From assembly GCF_036248255.1 (NCBI RefSeq), contig NZ_CP109178.1:6076001-6140000 (forward strand): a stretch of DNA of 64,000 nucleotides, in the 5' to 3' direction. A model generated the notes under the pieces. It had not been told where the DNA came from. It saw only the letters and a program-made list of their open reading frames with translations, and did no database searches. Position numbers and translations under genes: made by a program. This document shows, one piece after another, positions 34,161 to 42,462 of this stretch. The stretch is from Streptomyces sp. NBC_01717. GTDB taxonomy: Bacteria; Actinomycetota; Actinomycetes; Streptomycetales; Streptomycetaceae. The first letter of the stretch is position 1, and each line of letters begins with the position of its first letter.

Positions 34161-35228
34161 CTACTTGCCCGGGCTCGACGGCGGGGTGATCGGCGACGTG
34201 GCCAGCGACTGCGGCGACGTCGTCGACGAGTACGCCGACGGGGCAGCCATTGCGGCCGTCGGGTCCGCCGCCGACGCCTCGTCCGGCTGTGCCGGTACGC
34301 CGCCGACCATCCGGATGCCCGCCTCGTCGAAGGCCCCCTTGATCCGCCAGCGCAGCTCGCGCTCCACGCCCAGGGACTTGCCCGGCATCGTCTTCGCCGT
34401 CACCCGGACCGTCATCGAGTCGAGGAGCACGGAGTCCAGGCCGAGGACCTCCACCGGACCCCACAGGCGCTCGTTCCACGGGTCCTCCTTGGCCATCCGC
34501 GCGGCCGCCTCGGTGATCACCGTGCGTACCCGGTCGAGATCCTCCGTGGGGCGCACCTGCACGTCGAGCCCGGCGGTCGACCAGCCCTGGCTGAGGTTGC
34601 CGATCCTCTTCACCTCGCCGTTGCGGACGTACCAGATCTCGCCATTGTCACCGCGCAGCTTGGTGACCCGCAGCCCGACCTCGATGACCTCGCCGGAGGC
34701 GACACCCGCGTCGATGGTGTCGCCGACGCCGTACTGGTCCTCCAGGATCATGAAGACGCCGGAGAGGAAGTCGGTGACGAGGTTGCGCGCGCCGAAGCCG
34801 AGCGCCACGCCGGCGACACCGGCGGAGGCGAGCAGCGGGGCCAGATCGATCTGGAACGCCCCCAGGATCATCAGGGCGGCCGTACCGAGGATCAGGAACG
34901 AGGCGACCGACCGGAGTACGGACCCGATGGCCTCGGAGCGCTGACGGCGACGTTCCGCATTGACCAGCAGCCCGCCGAGCGCGGTGCCCTCGACGGCCTG
35001 GGCGCTGCGGTTCATCCGCTCGATGAGCTTGCTGAGAGCACGACGGATCGCGATGCGCAACACGATCGCGATCGCCGCGATGAGAAGGATGCGAAGACCG
35101 GTGTTCAGCCAGGTGGACCAGTTCTCCTCCACCCAGCCCGCGGCATCGCCCGCCTGCTTGGCGGCTTCGTCCAGCGAGCCGCCCGGCTCGGGCGACGGGG
35201 CAGCGGCCAGCAGCGCTGACAGAGACAC
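34161..35228 (-). CDS. mscS: small-conductance mechanosensitive channel (MscS family)
   Basis: 355 aa, GTG start after GGAGGTTCCGCC. Three membrane helices are predicted at about 42-61, 104-124 and 130-160. The pore helix 3 and its continuation read GVAGVALGFGARNLVTDFLSG, the Gly/Ala packing pattern of MscS. The cytoplasmic vestibule domain follows (GDTIDAGVASGEVIEVGLRV). The C-terminal 45 residues are Ser/Thr/Pro-rich and disordered. It releases solutes under osmotic downshock in the cell membrane. It stands alone between csnR and a 364-bp gap. Confidence 0.9.
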   Translation of the reverse strand: MSLSALLAAAPSPEPGGSLDEAAKQAGDAAGWVEENWSTWLNTGLRILLIAAIAIVLRIAIRRALSKLIERMNRSAQAVEGTALGGLLVNAERRRQRSEAIGSVLRSVASFLILGTAALMILGAFQIDLAPLLASAGVAGVALGFGARNLVTDFLSGVFMILEDQYGVGDTIDAGVASGEVIEVGLRVTKLRGDNGEIWYVRNGEVKRIGNLSQGWSTAGLDVQVRPTEDLDRVRTVITEAAARMAKEDPWNERLWGPVEVLGLDSVLLDSMTVRVTAKTMPGKSLGVERELRWRIKGAFDEAGIRMVGGVPAQPDEASAADPTAAMAAPSAYSSTTSPQSLATSPITPPSSPGK

Positions 35229-35592
35229 GGCGGAACCTCCAAATGGGCGAGGGCTGACCAACCACACTAACGGGGCATCCGGAGTGCTCCGTTGCCGTGA
35301 CGGAGGGGAGAGACCCGTTTGGACCGGGGATACAGAAGGTGTGGGGGCCGGAGCCGAATCAGGGCGCCGGGCCGGGTGTGGCCGATCGCACACCGGGCCG
35401 GAGCCGCCGCGGCGGCGGCCCCGAACCGCCTGATCCGGGGTCTTCGGGGGGTGCGCGCGACAGCGGGCCGGGGAAAATCCTTCCGGCCCGTTACTCGCAC
35501 GTGGTGGCGCTTCCACCAGGCAGGAGGAGAGACTGAGATCGGATCGTCCCGGCGCGAGCCACGCGCCGCCGGCGTACAAGGAGGCATCAACC
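35229..35592. other. 364-bp gap between divergent mscS and the HNH nuclease gene
   Basis: This is a promoter region for both genes. A hairpin CGGGCCGG / CCGGCCCG (35464-35490, 11-base loop) lies about 100 bp before the HNH start and may be in its 5' leader. No credible ORF or further motif is seen. Confidence 0.5.
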
Positions 35593-36129
35593 GTGCCGCA
35601 TGTCCTGGTTCTCAATGCGTCGTACGAGCCGCTCGGCGTCGTACCGCTCCGCCGCGCGCTCGTCCTCGTCCTCGAGAACAAGGCCATCTGCCTCGAGGAG
35701 TCCGGCGCCTTCATGCACAGTGCCACCCGTGCTGTACCGGCACCCAGCGTCGTCCGCCTGAAGCGGTTCGTACGGGTCCCCTACCGGGGGCCCGTTCCAC
35801 TCACCCGCCGGGCGCTCTTCGCCAGGGACGGCGGCCGCTGCATGTACTGCGGCGCCGCCGCGACCAGCGTCGACCATGTCATTCCACGCAGCCGTGGTGG
35901 CCAGCACGCCTGGGACAACGTGGTGGCGGCCTGCCGCCGCTGCAACCACGTCAAGGCCGACCGCCATCTGCCGGAGCTCGGCTGGCGGCTGCACCAACAG
36001 CCCGCGCCGCCGACCGGTCTCGCGTGGCGCATCATCGGGACGGGGCACAGGGACCCGCGATGGCTGCCGTACCTGCAACCGTTCGGCGCGGACGACGCAA
36101 TGGCCCGGATCGATGGCATTTCAGCCTGA
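35593..36129 (+). CDS. HNH endonuclease-family protein
   Basis: 178 aa, GTG start with AAGGAGG upstream. The N-terminal 75 residues (VLVLNASYEPLGVVPLRRAL) are the conserved cap of the actinobacterial and cyanobacterial HNH family. The zinc-finger HNH core is CMYCG (C83, C86), VDHVIP (H95), the Asn of WDNVV and CRRCN (C114, C117). It probably nicks or cleaves nucleic acid in the cytosol. There is no methyltransferase partner or phage context, so a restriction role is not supported. It faces the leftward ABC permease gene with 53 bp between the stops. Confidence 0.85.
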   Translation: MPHVLVLNASYEPLGVVPLRRALVLVLENKAICLEESGAFMHSATRAVPAPSVVRLKRFVRVPYRGPVPLTRRALFARDGGRCMYCGAAATSVDHVIPRSRGGQHAWDNVVAACRRCNHVKADRHLPELGWRLHQQPAPPTGLAWRIIGTGHRDPRWLPYLQPFGADDAMARIDGISA

Positions 36130-36182
36130 CGATCCGGGCTTCTGCGTCTCCAGAGGGGTGCGGATCCGCGGAGCGCCACGCG

Positions 36183-37523
36183 CTACGTGAACCGCAGCTC
36201 CGCGGGGTGCGCCGCGCGCCGCAGCAGCGGCAGCGATGTCGCCGCGGCCAGCAGGCATGCGGCGTACACCACCACAGGTACGAGCAGCGGGAGCATCGAG
36301 GGCACGGAGCCGGGTGCAGCGAGGGCGGCGTACGCGAGGTGGACCGCCATGCCCCCGATGCCTGCGAGCAGGACCGCGGGGGCCAGTGGGAGCGCGGTCT
36401 CCAGGAGGAGAGTCCTGGCCAGCACCGCGTGCGGTACTCCGGCCGCGGCCTGGGCGGCGAGTCCTCTACGGCGAGTGGCAAGGGACTCGGCGGTGCCCAC
36501 GGCGAGGCCGAAGAGGCTGATGACCAGGGCCACCAGGACGGCGGCCCCGGCGAGGTCGATACCGGTGGTGTAGAAATCGAGGTCGTCCGCCGAGTAGTCG
36601 CCCCCGCGCAACCCGGCGAGCAGCACTTCCCGTACCCCCACGAAGGCCACGCCGACGACGGTCACCAGCAGCAGTGCGGCATGGGTACGCGCGGCGGCCC
36701 ACGGGTCGTCCCTGAGGCGGCCCGCGGCGATCAGTACCGCGGGACTTTTCGCACGGACCGTCAGCCGTCGGCCCATGAAGGCGGCCGAGGCCCCGGCCGC
36801 CCAGACCGCACCGGCTCCGGTGAGGAACACCACGGCGAACACCAGCAGCGGGAACGACGCCGCGTCGAGGCCGCTGCCCTGGAGGACGAGGAGGAAAGCC
36901 GCCGCGGCGATCAGCACCGTCGGAATCAGGAGCGCGAGCAGCGTCCGGTGCCCGCGCTCCGGCCGTACCCGGCGTACCCAGCCGAGCGGCGAGGCGACGA
37001 CGCGGCGCAGTGCGAGCGCGCTCACCAGTGCGGCGACCACCGGCACGACGACAACGACCACCACGAAAGCCGCCCAGGCCGACGGGGGCGGTGTGTGGCC
37101 GGAGCCGGTGAGGACTGCGGCGAAGACGGCGAATCCGCCGACCGATCCCGCCAGACACGCCAACGCGGACTCCAGTGCGGAGATGCGCCGCACCTGCGCG
37201 GGTGACGCCCCGGCGAGCCGCAGCCCGGCCATCCGCCGGTCGCGGTGCACGGCGCCGATGCGGGCGCACTGGCCGAGGAAACCGAGCACTGGGACGAGCA
37301 GGAGCAGCAGCGTGACCACCACACCGGCGCGCTGGCCGGGCTGGTTCAGCAGGCCGTGCCCGTACGGGATGGAGACCTGCCCCGAGACAGCGGCGACTGC
37401 GATCGCCGCGAGGGCGAAGCCCGTGGCGAGCAGGGCGCCCACCGCGGTGAGCGAGATCCGCCACCACTCACGGCGGTCGGAGCCGCGCGTCAGGATCCAG
37501 GCGATGCGGGCGTCAGCCTTCAT
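36183..37523 (-). CDS. FtsX-type ABC permease of the PadR-linked exporter
   Basis: 446 aa. Hydrophobic helices are predicted near 26-48, 66-84, 115-170, 195-245, 300-325, 345-365 and 395-440, more than in a minimal FtsX protein. Two weak FtsX modules are recognisable: MAGLRLAGASPAQVRRISA after the first block and RRRGLAAQAAAGVPHAVLA in the second. The start overlaps the ATPase 3' end by 11 bp. With the ATPase it would form an exporter or resistance pump controlled by the PadR regulator. Substrate unknown. Confidence 0.83.
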   Translation of the reverse strand: MKADARIAWILTRGSDRREWWRISLTAVGALLATGFALAAIAVAAVSGQVSIPYGHGLLNQPGQRAGVVVTLLLLLVPVLGFLGQCARIGAVHRDRRMAGLRLAGASPAQVRRISALESALACLAGSVGGFAVFAAVLTGSGHTPPPSAWAAFVVVVVVVPVVAALVSALALRRVVASPLGWVRRVRPERGHRTLLALLIPTVLIAAAAFLLVLQGSGLDAASFPLLVFAVVFLTGAGAVWAAGASAAFMGRRLTVRAKSPAVLIAAGRLRDDPWAAARTHAALLLVTVVGVAFVGVREVLLAGLRGGDYSADDLDFYTTGIDLAGAAVLVALVISLFGLAVGTAESLATRRRGLAAQAAAGVPHAVLARTLLLETALPLAPAVLLAGIGGMAVHLAYAALAAPGSVPSMLPLLVPVVVYAACLLAAATSLPLLRRAAHPAELRFT

Positions 37524-38256
37524 GGTGAGCGACCTCCTGGGCGGTGAACTGCGCCGTGCCGGAGTGGACGGCCCCGTCCCGCAGCCACACCTCCCGGTCC
37601 GCGTACGCCGCGATCTGTGCGTCATGTGTGATCAACAGCACCGCGGTGCCGGACTCGCGGGCGGCGTGCACCAGAGCGGTCATCACCTGCTCCCCGGCGA
37701 GCGAGTCGAGCGCGCCGGTCGGCTCGTCCGCGAAGACGGCCTTCGGCCCCGTCACCAACGCCCGTGCCAGTGCGACCCGTTGACTCTGGCCGCCACTCAG
37801 CTCGCCCGGCCGCAGACAGGCCTGTTCGCGCACGCCGAAGCGCTCCAGCCACTCGTCCGCCCGACTCTGCGCCTCGGCGCGTGCGGTCCCCGCGAGCAGC
37901 AGGGGCAGCGCCACGTTGTCGAGCGCGGTGAGCTCGGGGATCAGCTGCCCGAACTGGAACACCACGCCGAAGTCGGTTCGCCGCAGCTCGCTGAGGCGCG
38001 CCTCCGGCATCCGGTCGAGCCGCTCCTGTCCGTACGAGACCGAACCCTCGTCGGGACGGACGATCCCGGCCAGGCAGTGCAGCAGCGTGGACTTTCCGCT
38101 GCCGCTGGCGCCGGTGACGGCGAGAATCTCACCTGCGTGGAGGTCGACCGACGCGCCGCGCAGCGCCTGGGCGGCTCTCCCGTACGACTTCTTCAGGCCT
38201 GTGGCCGTGAGCAGGGGCGCTGTCGCCCGGGAGGGCTGCTCGGGTTGCGTACTCAT
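37513..38256 (-). CDS. ABC transporter ATP-binding protein (MacB/LolD type)
   Basis: 247 aa. Walker A GASGSGKST (49-57), the signature LSGGQSQR, the Walker B KAVFADEP and the H-loop THD are all intact. The start overlaps the padR stop as ATGA. It energises the downstream permease. Unlike the ATPase at 7290, it has no AbrB-like tail. Confidence 0.92.
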   Translation of the reverse strand: MSTQPEQPSRATAPLLTATGLKKSYGRAAQALRGASVDLHAGEILAVTGASGSGKSTLLHCLAGIVRPDEGSVSYGQERLDRMPEARLSELRRTDFGVVFQFGQLIPELTALDNVALPLLLAGTARAEAQSRADEWLERFGVREQACLRPGELSGGQSQRVALARALVTGPKAVFADEPTGALDSLAGEQVMTALVHAARESGTAVLLITHDAQIAAYADREVWLRDGAVHSGTAQFTAQEVAHHEG

Positions 38257-38813
38257 GCTGTGTCGACCTCCGCGGTCAGGGTGGCGAGACGGGTCGCTGT
38301 GGTGGTCATCCACCGCACGTCGGCGTCCAGATGGGCGAGGGCGTAGTCGGCGGAGAGCACCGTGCTGAGGTCGGTGCCCGGCGTTGTCTTGAGTTCGGTC
38401 AGTTCGCGCATGCGCGCCATGTGGGCGGCACGCTGGGCCTGGAGGTACGCGGCTGCGTCGGACGTGCGGTCACCGCCACCGGCGGCAGCCGCGACCAGGA
38501 TCGAGACGACGACCTTGGCGAAGATCTCGTTCGTCACGAAAGGCGCCGGCGGGGTGACCTCGTCGGCCCACCTGGCGAGTTCGCGTGACCCTTCGGCCGT
38601 GGAGCGGTAGAGGGTGCGCTCGGGGCCACCGTCGGAATCGGTGCCTTCGACGGCGGCCAGACCGTCACGCACCAGGCGTTGCAGGGTGGTGTAGACCTGC
38701 CCGTAGGCCAGTGGGCGGGCCTGCGGGAAGCGTTCGTCGTACCGCCGTTTGAGGTCGTAGCCGTGTCTGGAACCTCCGGCGAGCAGTCCCAGAAGGACAT
38801 GGCGGGTGCTCAT
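38253..38813 (-). CDS. PadR-family transcriptional regulator
   Basis: 186 aa, start MSTRHVLLGLLAGGSRHGYDLKRR. The N-terminal winged helix (about 1-90) carries the PadR pattern HGYDL...YTTLQRLVRDGL. The C-terminal half is the Vir_act_alpha_C-type dimer helix. It probably represses the coupled ABC exporter until a ligand binds. No Shine-Dalgarno is seen before the ATG, and a promoter lies only 8 bp upstream, so the mRNA may be leaderless. An operator-like repeat covers that promoter. Confidence 0.9.
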   Translation of the reverse strand: MSTRHVLLGLLAGGSRHGYDLKRRYDERFPQARPLAYGQVYTTLQRLVRDGLAAVEGTDSDGGPERTLYRSTAEGSRELARWADEVTPPAPFVTNEIFAKVVVSILVAAAAGGGDRTSDAAAYLQAQRAAHMARMRELTELKTTPGTDLSTVLSADYALAHLDADVRWMTTTATRLATLTAEVDTA

Positions 38814-38820
38814 GAGGCGG

Positions 38821-38850
38821 ACTATATACTCGGTATATGTACTGAGTGAA
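38821..38850 (-). promoter_or_regulatory. promoter and operator of the padR-ABC operon
   Basis: On the minus strand TTCACT, an 18-bp spacer and TATAGT end 8 bp before the padR ATG. The same stretch contains the perfect repeat ATATAC-TCG-GTATAT (38824-38838) and a wider 20-bp repeat matching at 16 positions (38828-38847), as expected for a PadR site that blocks its own promoter. Confidence 0.55.
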
Positions 38851-38926
38851 TACTTGACGGTGGGCAACTACCGCAGGAGTGGTGAACCACTCGTGTTTCA
38901 GGGGAGTTCGTGCCGGACGCGTGCGG

Positions 38927-41920
38927 CTACTCCGCGACGGCGTACGCCTCCACCGACCAGAGCGAGTAGCCGAACTCGGTGCCCCGGCCGTCGCCCTGAA
39001 TCCTGAGGAAACGGGTGTCCTTCGCGTCCATCCGGACGGACTCGCGGCCGCCCTTGCCGTCCCGGACGGTCGCCGCCGTACGCCAGGTGCGGCCGTCCGC
39101 GGAGACCTGAACGCGGTAGCGGGAGGCGTACGCGTCCTGCCACTGCAGCACCACCTGGCCGATCCTGGCGGGCTCCGCCAGCTCCGCCTGCCACCAGGCG
39201 CCGTCCTCGGCCGGGGACGACCAGCGGGTGGTGGGATCGCCGTCGGAGGCGGCCGTGGCCGGGAAGTCCGGGGTCTCGTCGCCGGACGAGGAGGCGGTGG
39301 CGGTGCGGACCAGGTCGGGGCCGGCGGTGCGCGGGTAGGCCCGGACGGTGAGGGTGCTCTCCTCGCCACCGAATCTGAAGGGCACCTCGTACTCGCCGGC
39401 CGGGGTGTTCGCCGGGACCGTGATCTCCACCGGGACGTCGGTACGGGACCCGCGCGGCACCGTCGTCCGACCGGGGACGGACACCTTGATGCCCTTCGGG
39501 GCCTTCGCGGTGAGTGCGCCGCGCACCGCGGTGGGGCGGCGGGCGGCGAGCCGTGCCTGGACCCGCTGCGGCCTGCCGCCGATCTCCGCGTCGGTCTCGC
39601 CGCGTACGAGATCGAGCCAGGCGGCGGGTTCGTCGCCGAACCACGGCACGAGGGCGCGTACCCGGGGGGCTTCGGGTGCGGTGACGGTTCCGGAGACGAT
39701 CGGCGGCAGCGTGCCCGCGCTCGCGCCCGGGGCCGTCGCCAAGGAGCCCGTGGGCCAGATCAGCCGGATCGCGTCGGTTCTGAGGCCCTCGGCCGCGGTC
39801 TGGGTCCAGCCGGTCCGCGACACCGGGCCGAGGCTGCGCCAGCCCTCGCCCGGCACATGGGCCTGCAGCGTCGCGTCCGCCCCCACCCCGGGAACGGTCA
39901 TCGCGGTCACGGCCTCCATCGGGCGCGCGCGTTTCAGCCGGACCGTATAGCTGCCCGGGGCCTCGGTCACCGTTCCGGCGTCCCGGTCCGCGCCGGTCCA
40001 CGCGTCGGCCTCCTTGCGCACCCGGTCCAGGAACGGATCGAGGACACCCTTGCCGACCGTCGCGCCGCTCGCCCCGGTGGCCTTCTGCAGCGGCTCCAGC
40101 GCCAGCGACGCCTTCCATGCGGCCGCGCCGTCGCCGCGCGCCTGGGCCTGCAGCAGATCGACGGCGAGCTCGCCCGCCCGGCCGTACCGGGCCAACTGCT
40201 CGGTCCACGGCCTTACTTCGTCGTCGAGTCGCCCGTCCGCCGGGCCCTTCAGCCGCTGCGGTGCCTCGCGCATCACCGTGAACGCGGCCCGCAGCTCGCG
40301 CGCCGCGTCCGCCTGTGCCGTCGCGTTCGTCGTCGTACGGGACTTCCAGAACGCGGCCAGAAGCGGCTGCAGATACGCCGACTCGTCGCCGCCCAGCACG
40401 GACGTCGCACTGTTCCGGGCCAGCGCACGCAGCGCCTCCCGGGCCCCCGCGTCATCGCCCGCCAGATCGTCGATCGCCGCCTGCCAGGACTCCTGCGGCA
40501 GGTAACCCTTCGGGTTCCAGGCGAAGTCGGCCGCGGTGAACAGCGGGATGCGGGACGCGGACGGCTGCTCCATCGCATTGGCGAGCAGCGCCGCCGAGCC
40601 CATCGCGACCGCAGGGTCCCGGCCGGTGTACGGGCCGAGGAAGATACGGTCCTGCGCGTAGTCGTTGACCGGGTAGTTGTCCATCGTGACGAGCGGATGC
40701 CGGAACGTGGCGCGCGCACCGGCCAGTTCCCGGCCGGTGATGGTCCTCGGTACGACGCCGACCCCGGTCCAGGCGATCTGCACCCGGTCGTCCAGCTCCT
40801 TGGCGAGCGCGGTCCGGTAGTCCGTGGCCCCGTCCTGGTAGAACTCCGTCGGCATCACCGACAGCGGCTCCGAGCCCGGATGCCGCTGCGCGAGGTGCCG
40901 GGCGACCTCGCTGGCGACCCGCGCCTGCGCCCTCGCCGCCGCCTCCGGGCCGCTGCCGAACGTGGCGGCGTCGTTGTCGCAGTGCCATTCGCTGTAGCTG
41001 ACGTCCTGGAACTGGAGCTGGAAGACGCGCACGCCCAGCGCCCACATCGCGTCGATCTTCCGGGTCAGCGCCTTCACATCGCCGTCGGAGGACATGCACA
41101 TGGCCTGGCCGGGGGCGACCGCCCAGCCGAGGGTCACGTGCCGGGCGCGGGCCCGTTCGGCCAGCGCCCGGAAGTCGGCGCGCCGCTCGGCAGGGTACGG
41201 ATCGCGCCAGCGGGCCTGCCGGTACGGGTCGTCGCCCGCCGCGTAGAGGTACCGGTTCTGCTTCGTACGCCCCATGAAGTCGATCTGCGCGAGCCGCTCC
41301 TCGCGCGTCCACGGCTGCCCGTAGAACCCCTCGGTCATTCCGCGTACGGCGGTGCCCGGCCAGTCCCGCACGGAGACCCCGGCGACGCTCCCGTTCCGGA
41401 CCAGCTGGCGCAGCGTCTGCACGGCGTGGAACAGGCCGTCGTCGCCGACACCGTCCAGGGCGACGGTGGAGCGGCCCGCGACCGTGCCGACCGCGATCCG
41501 GTAGCCGCCGGACGGCAGATCGGCGCGCTCGGGGGCGCGCAGCGTGCGCAGGGCGTCCTGCGCGCCGTCGCCGCCGAGCCGGATGACCGGCCCGCGTCCC
41601 GGCAGCGCCTCGTGCACGGTCCGCACGCCCGCGTCGCGCAGCACCTGCCTGGCGGCGTCGACGGCGTACGGATCGGCGTGCGCGCCGGCGACGAGGGTCA
41701 CCTCGGTGGAGAGCGGTACGGCCGTCCCGGCCGCCTTGATGGTCTGTGGCCGCGGCCACACGGTGGGCAGCGCGTCCTCGTCGGTACGGTCGGGTGTGGT
41801 GACGGCGGGGGAGCCGGGGTCCGACGGCGCCGCGAAGGCGGCCGGGGTCCCGGTGGAGAGCAGTCCGCCGAGCACGGCGACAGCGACGGCCGTCGCGTGC
41901 TTTCTGTGCCTGAGCCGCAT
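38927..41920 (-). CDS. secreted GH84-like beta-N-acetylglucosaminidase with C-terminal F5/8C domain
   Basis: 997 aa; the ATG follows GGGAGTACGGC. A signal peptide (about 1-31, ending AAFAA) is followed by a GH20/84-type N-terminal domain (about 50-185). The NAGidase catalytic barrel starts DWPGTAVRGMTEGFYGQPW (GFYG at 198-201). At the catalytic site, where GH84 enzymes have Asp-Asp, the sequence reads FQDVSYSEW (Gln305-Asp306). A helical middle and a putative immunoglobulin-like domain lead to a C-terminal discoidin/F5/8C carbohydrate-binding domain (about 870-997). It is exported and may act on GlcNAc glycans; activity is uncertain because of the Asp-to-Gln change. Confidence 0.82.
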   Translation of the reverse strand: MRLRHRKHATAVAVAVLGGLLSTGTPAAFAAPSDPGSPAVTTPDRTDEDALPTVWPRPQTIKAAGTAVPLSTEVTLVAGAHADPYAVDAARQVLRDAGVRTVHEALPGRGPVIRLGGDGAQDALRTLRAPERADLPSGGYRIAVGTVAGRSTVALDGVGDDGLFHAVQTLRQLVRNGSVAGVSVRDWPGTAVRGMTEGFYGQPWTREERLAQIDFMGRTKQNRYLYAAGDDPYRQARWRDPYPAERRADFRALAERARARHVTLGWAVAPGQAMCMSSDGDVKALTRKIDAMWALGVRVFQLQFQDVSYSEWHCDNDAATFGSGPEAAARAQARVASEVARHLAQRHPGSEPLSVMPTEFYQDGATDYRTALAKELDDRVQIAWTGVGVVPRTITGRELAGARATFRHPLVTMDNYPVNDYAQDRIFLGPYTGRDPAVAMGSAALLANAMEQPSASRIPLFTAADFAWNPKGYLPQESWQAAIDDLAGDDAGAREALRALARNSATSVLGGDESAYLQPLLAAFWKSRTTTNATAQADAARELRAAFTVMREAPQRLKGPADGRLDDEVRPWTEQLARYGRAGELAVDLLQAQARGDGAAAWKASLALEPLQKATGASGATVGKGVLDPFLDRVRKEADAWTGADRDAGTVTEAPGSYTVRLKRARPMEAVTAMTVPGVGADATLQAHVPGEGWRSLGPVSRTGWTQTAAEGLRTDAIRLIWPTGSLATAPGASAGTLPPIVSGTVTAPEAPRVRALVPWFGDEPAAWLDLVRGETDAEIGGRPQRVQARLAARRPTAVRGALTAKAPKGIKVSVPGRTTVPRGSRTDVPVEITVPANTPAGEYEVPFRFGGEESTLTVRAYPRTAGPDLVRTATASSSGDETPDFPATAASDGDPTTRWSSPAEDGAWWQAELAEPARIGQVVLQWQDAYASRYRVQVSADGRTWRTAATVRDGKGGRESVRMDAKDTRFLRIQGDGRGTEFGYSLWSVEAYAVAE

Positions 41921-42231
41921 GCCGTACTCCCTCGCTCCCACCGATGGGCTCCGAGCCCACCACCCCACGCGCGAGGGTGTCAATGTGTGTGGCCGTTGTG
42001 CCGTATTTGCCCGTTGTGGCGGATGGGGCGGGGTGTCGGGGGCGAACGGCGGGGCCGCAGCAGAGACGGCGTCGAATGGCCGAATACGGCGGACAACTTG
42101 CGGGTAACTGGCCGCTGGGGAACGGAATGTGACCCGGAGCACGTTGAAGTCGTTGTCGTAACGCCTATGTCTGCGGCTGCGTCCGCTGGGTAGGCCTGCT
42201 GTGTCCAGTTCTCCACGGCCAGGAGGCCGCC
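41921..42231. other. 311-bp gap between the divergent GH84-like gene and the malQ leader ORF
   Basis: The gap must carry promoters for both directions. The only hint is TTGAAG at 42144-42149 on the plus strand, with a poor -10 near 42166. No inverted repeat or ORF with a ribosome site stands out. Confidence 0.5.
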
Positions 42232-42462
42232 ATGCCCGCTGCCGCGCAGCTTCTGCTCTCCGCCCTGTCCAAACAGGTGCCGGGCCCCGGACCGTTGACC
42301 GGTGAGCCCGCGTTCGCCGACGCCATACCCCTGACGAGCGAGCCGCCGCTCGCCGATGCCGCACCCCTGACCAGCGAGCCGCCGCTCGCCGTCATCGCCC
42401 CACTGACCAGCGAGCCGACCGCCCCCGGCGCTGCGCGGGGCACGGAGTCCCCAGGAGTCTGA
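42232..42462 (+). CDS. small repetitive ORF coupled to malQ
   Basis: 76 aa. CCAGGAGG stands 6 bases before the ATG, a strong ribosome site. Residues 21-68 are four 12-residue repeats of the form PLTSEPPLADAA (first copy PLTGEPAFADAI, last PLTSEPTAPGAA), encoded by four 36-bp units (42292-42435). Its TGA is followed at once by the malQ ATG, so malQ translation probably depends on it. The N-terminus is weakly hydrophobic (AAAQLLLSAL) but is not a clear signal peptide. The family is not recognised. It may be a leader or a small disordered protein. Confidence 0.55.
   Translation: MPAAAQLLLSALSKQVPGPGPLTGEPAFADAIPLTSEPPLADAAPLTSEPPLAVIAPLTSEPTAPGAARGTESPGV
42292..42435 (+). repeat. four 36-bp tandem coding repeats
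   Basis: The units share CTGACnAGCGAGCC and keep the reading frame of the small ORF before malQ. The two middle units are nearly identical over 27 bases; the outer two are degenerate, which indicates expansion by slippage or unequal crossing-over. Confidence 0.75.

Noticed and set aside
36160-36169. GCGGATCCGC palindrome between the HNH nuclease and ABC permease genes
   Set aside because: Too short and GC-rich to support a terminator or operator. Reported here only because no better terminator is seen between these converging genes.
38879-42193. Open frame of 1104 codons on the plus strand
   Set aside because: Shadow of the GH84-like gene. No ribosome site, domain or secretion signal.
42292-42435. 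36-bp tandem repeats resembling CRISPR repeat length
   Set aside because: The units are adjacent with no spacers, keep one reading frame and encode peptide repeats. No cas genes are nearby.
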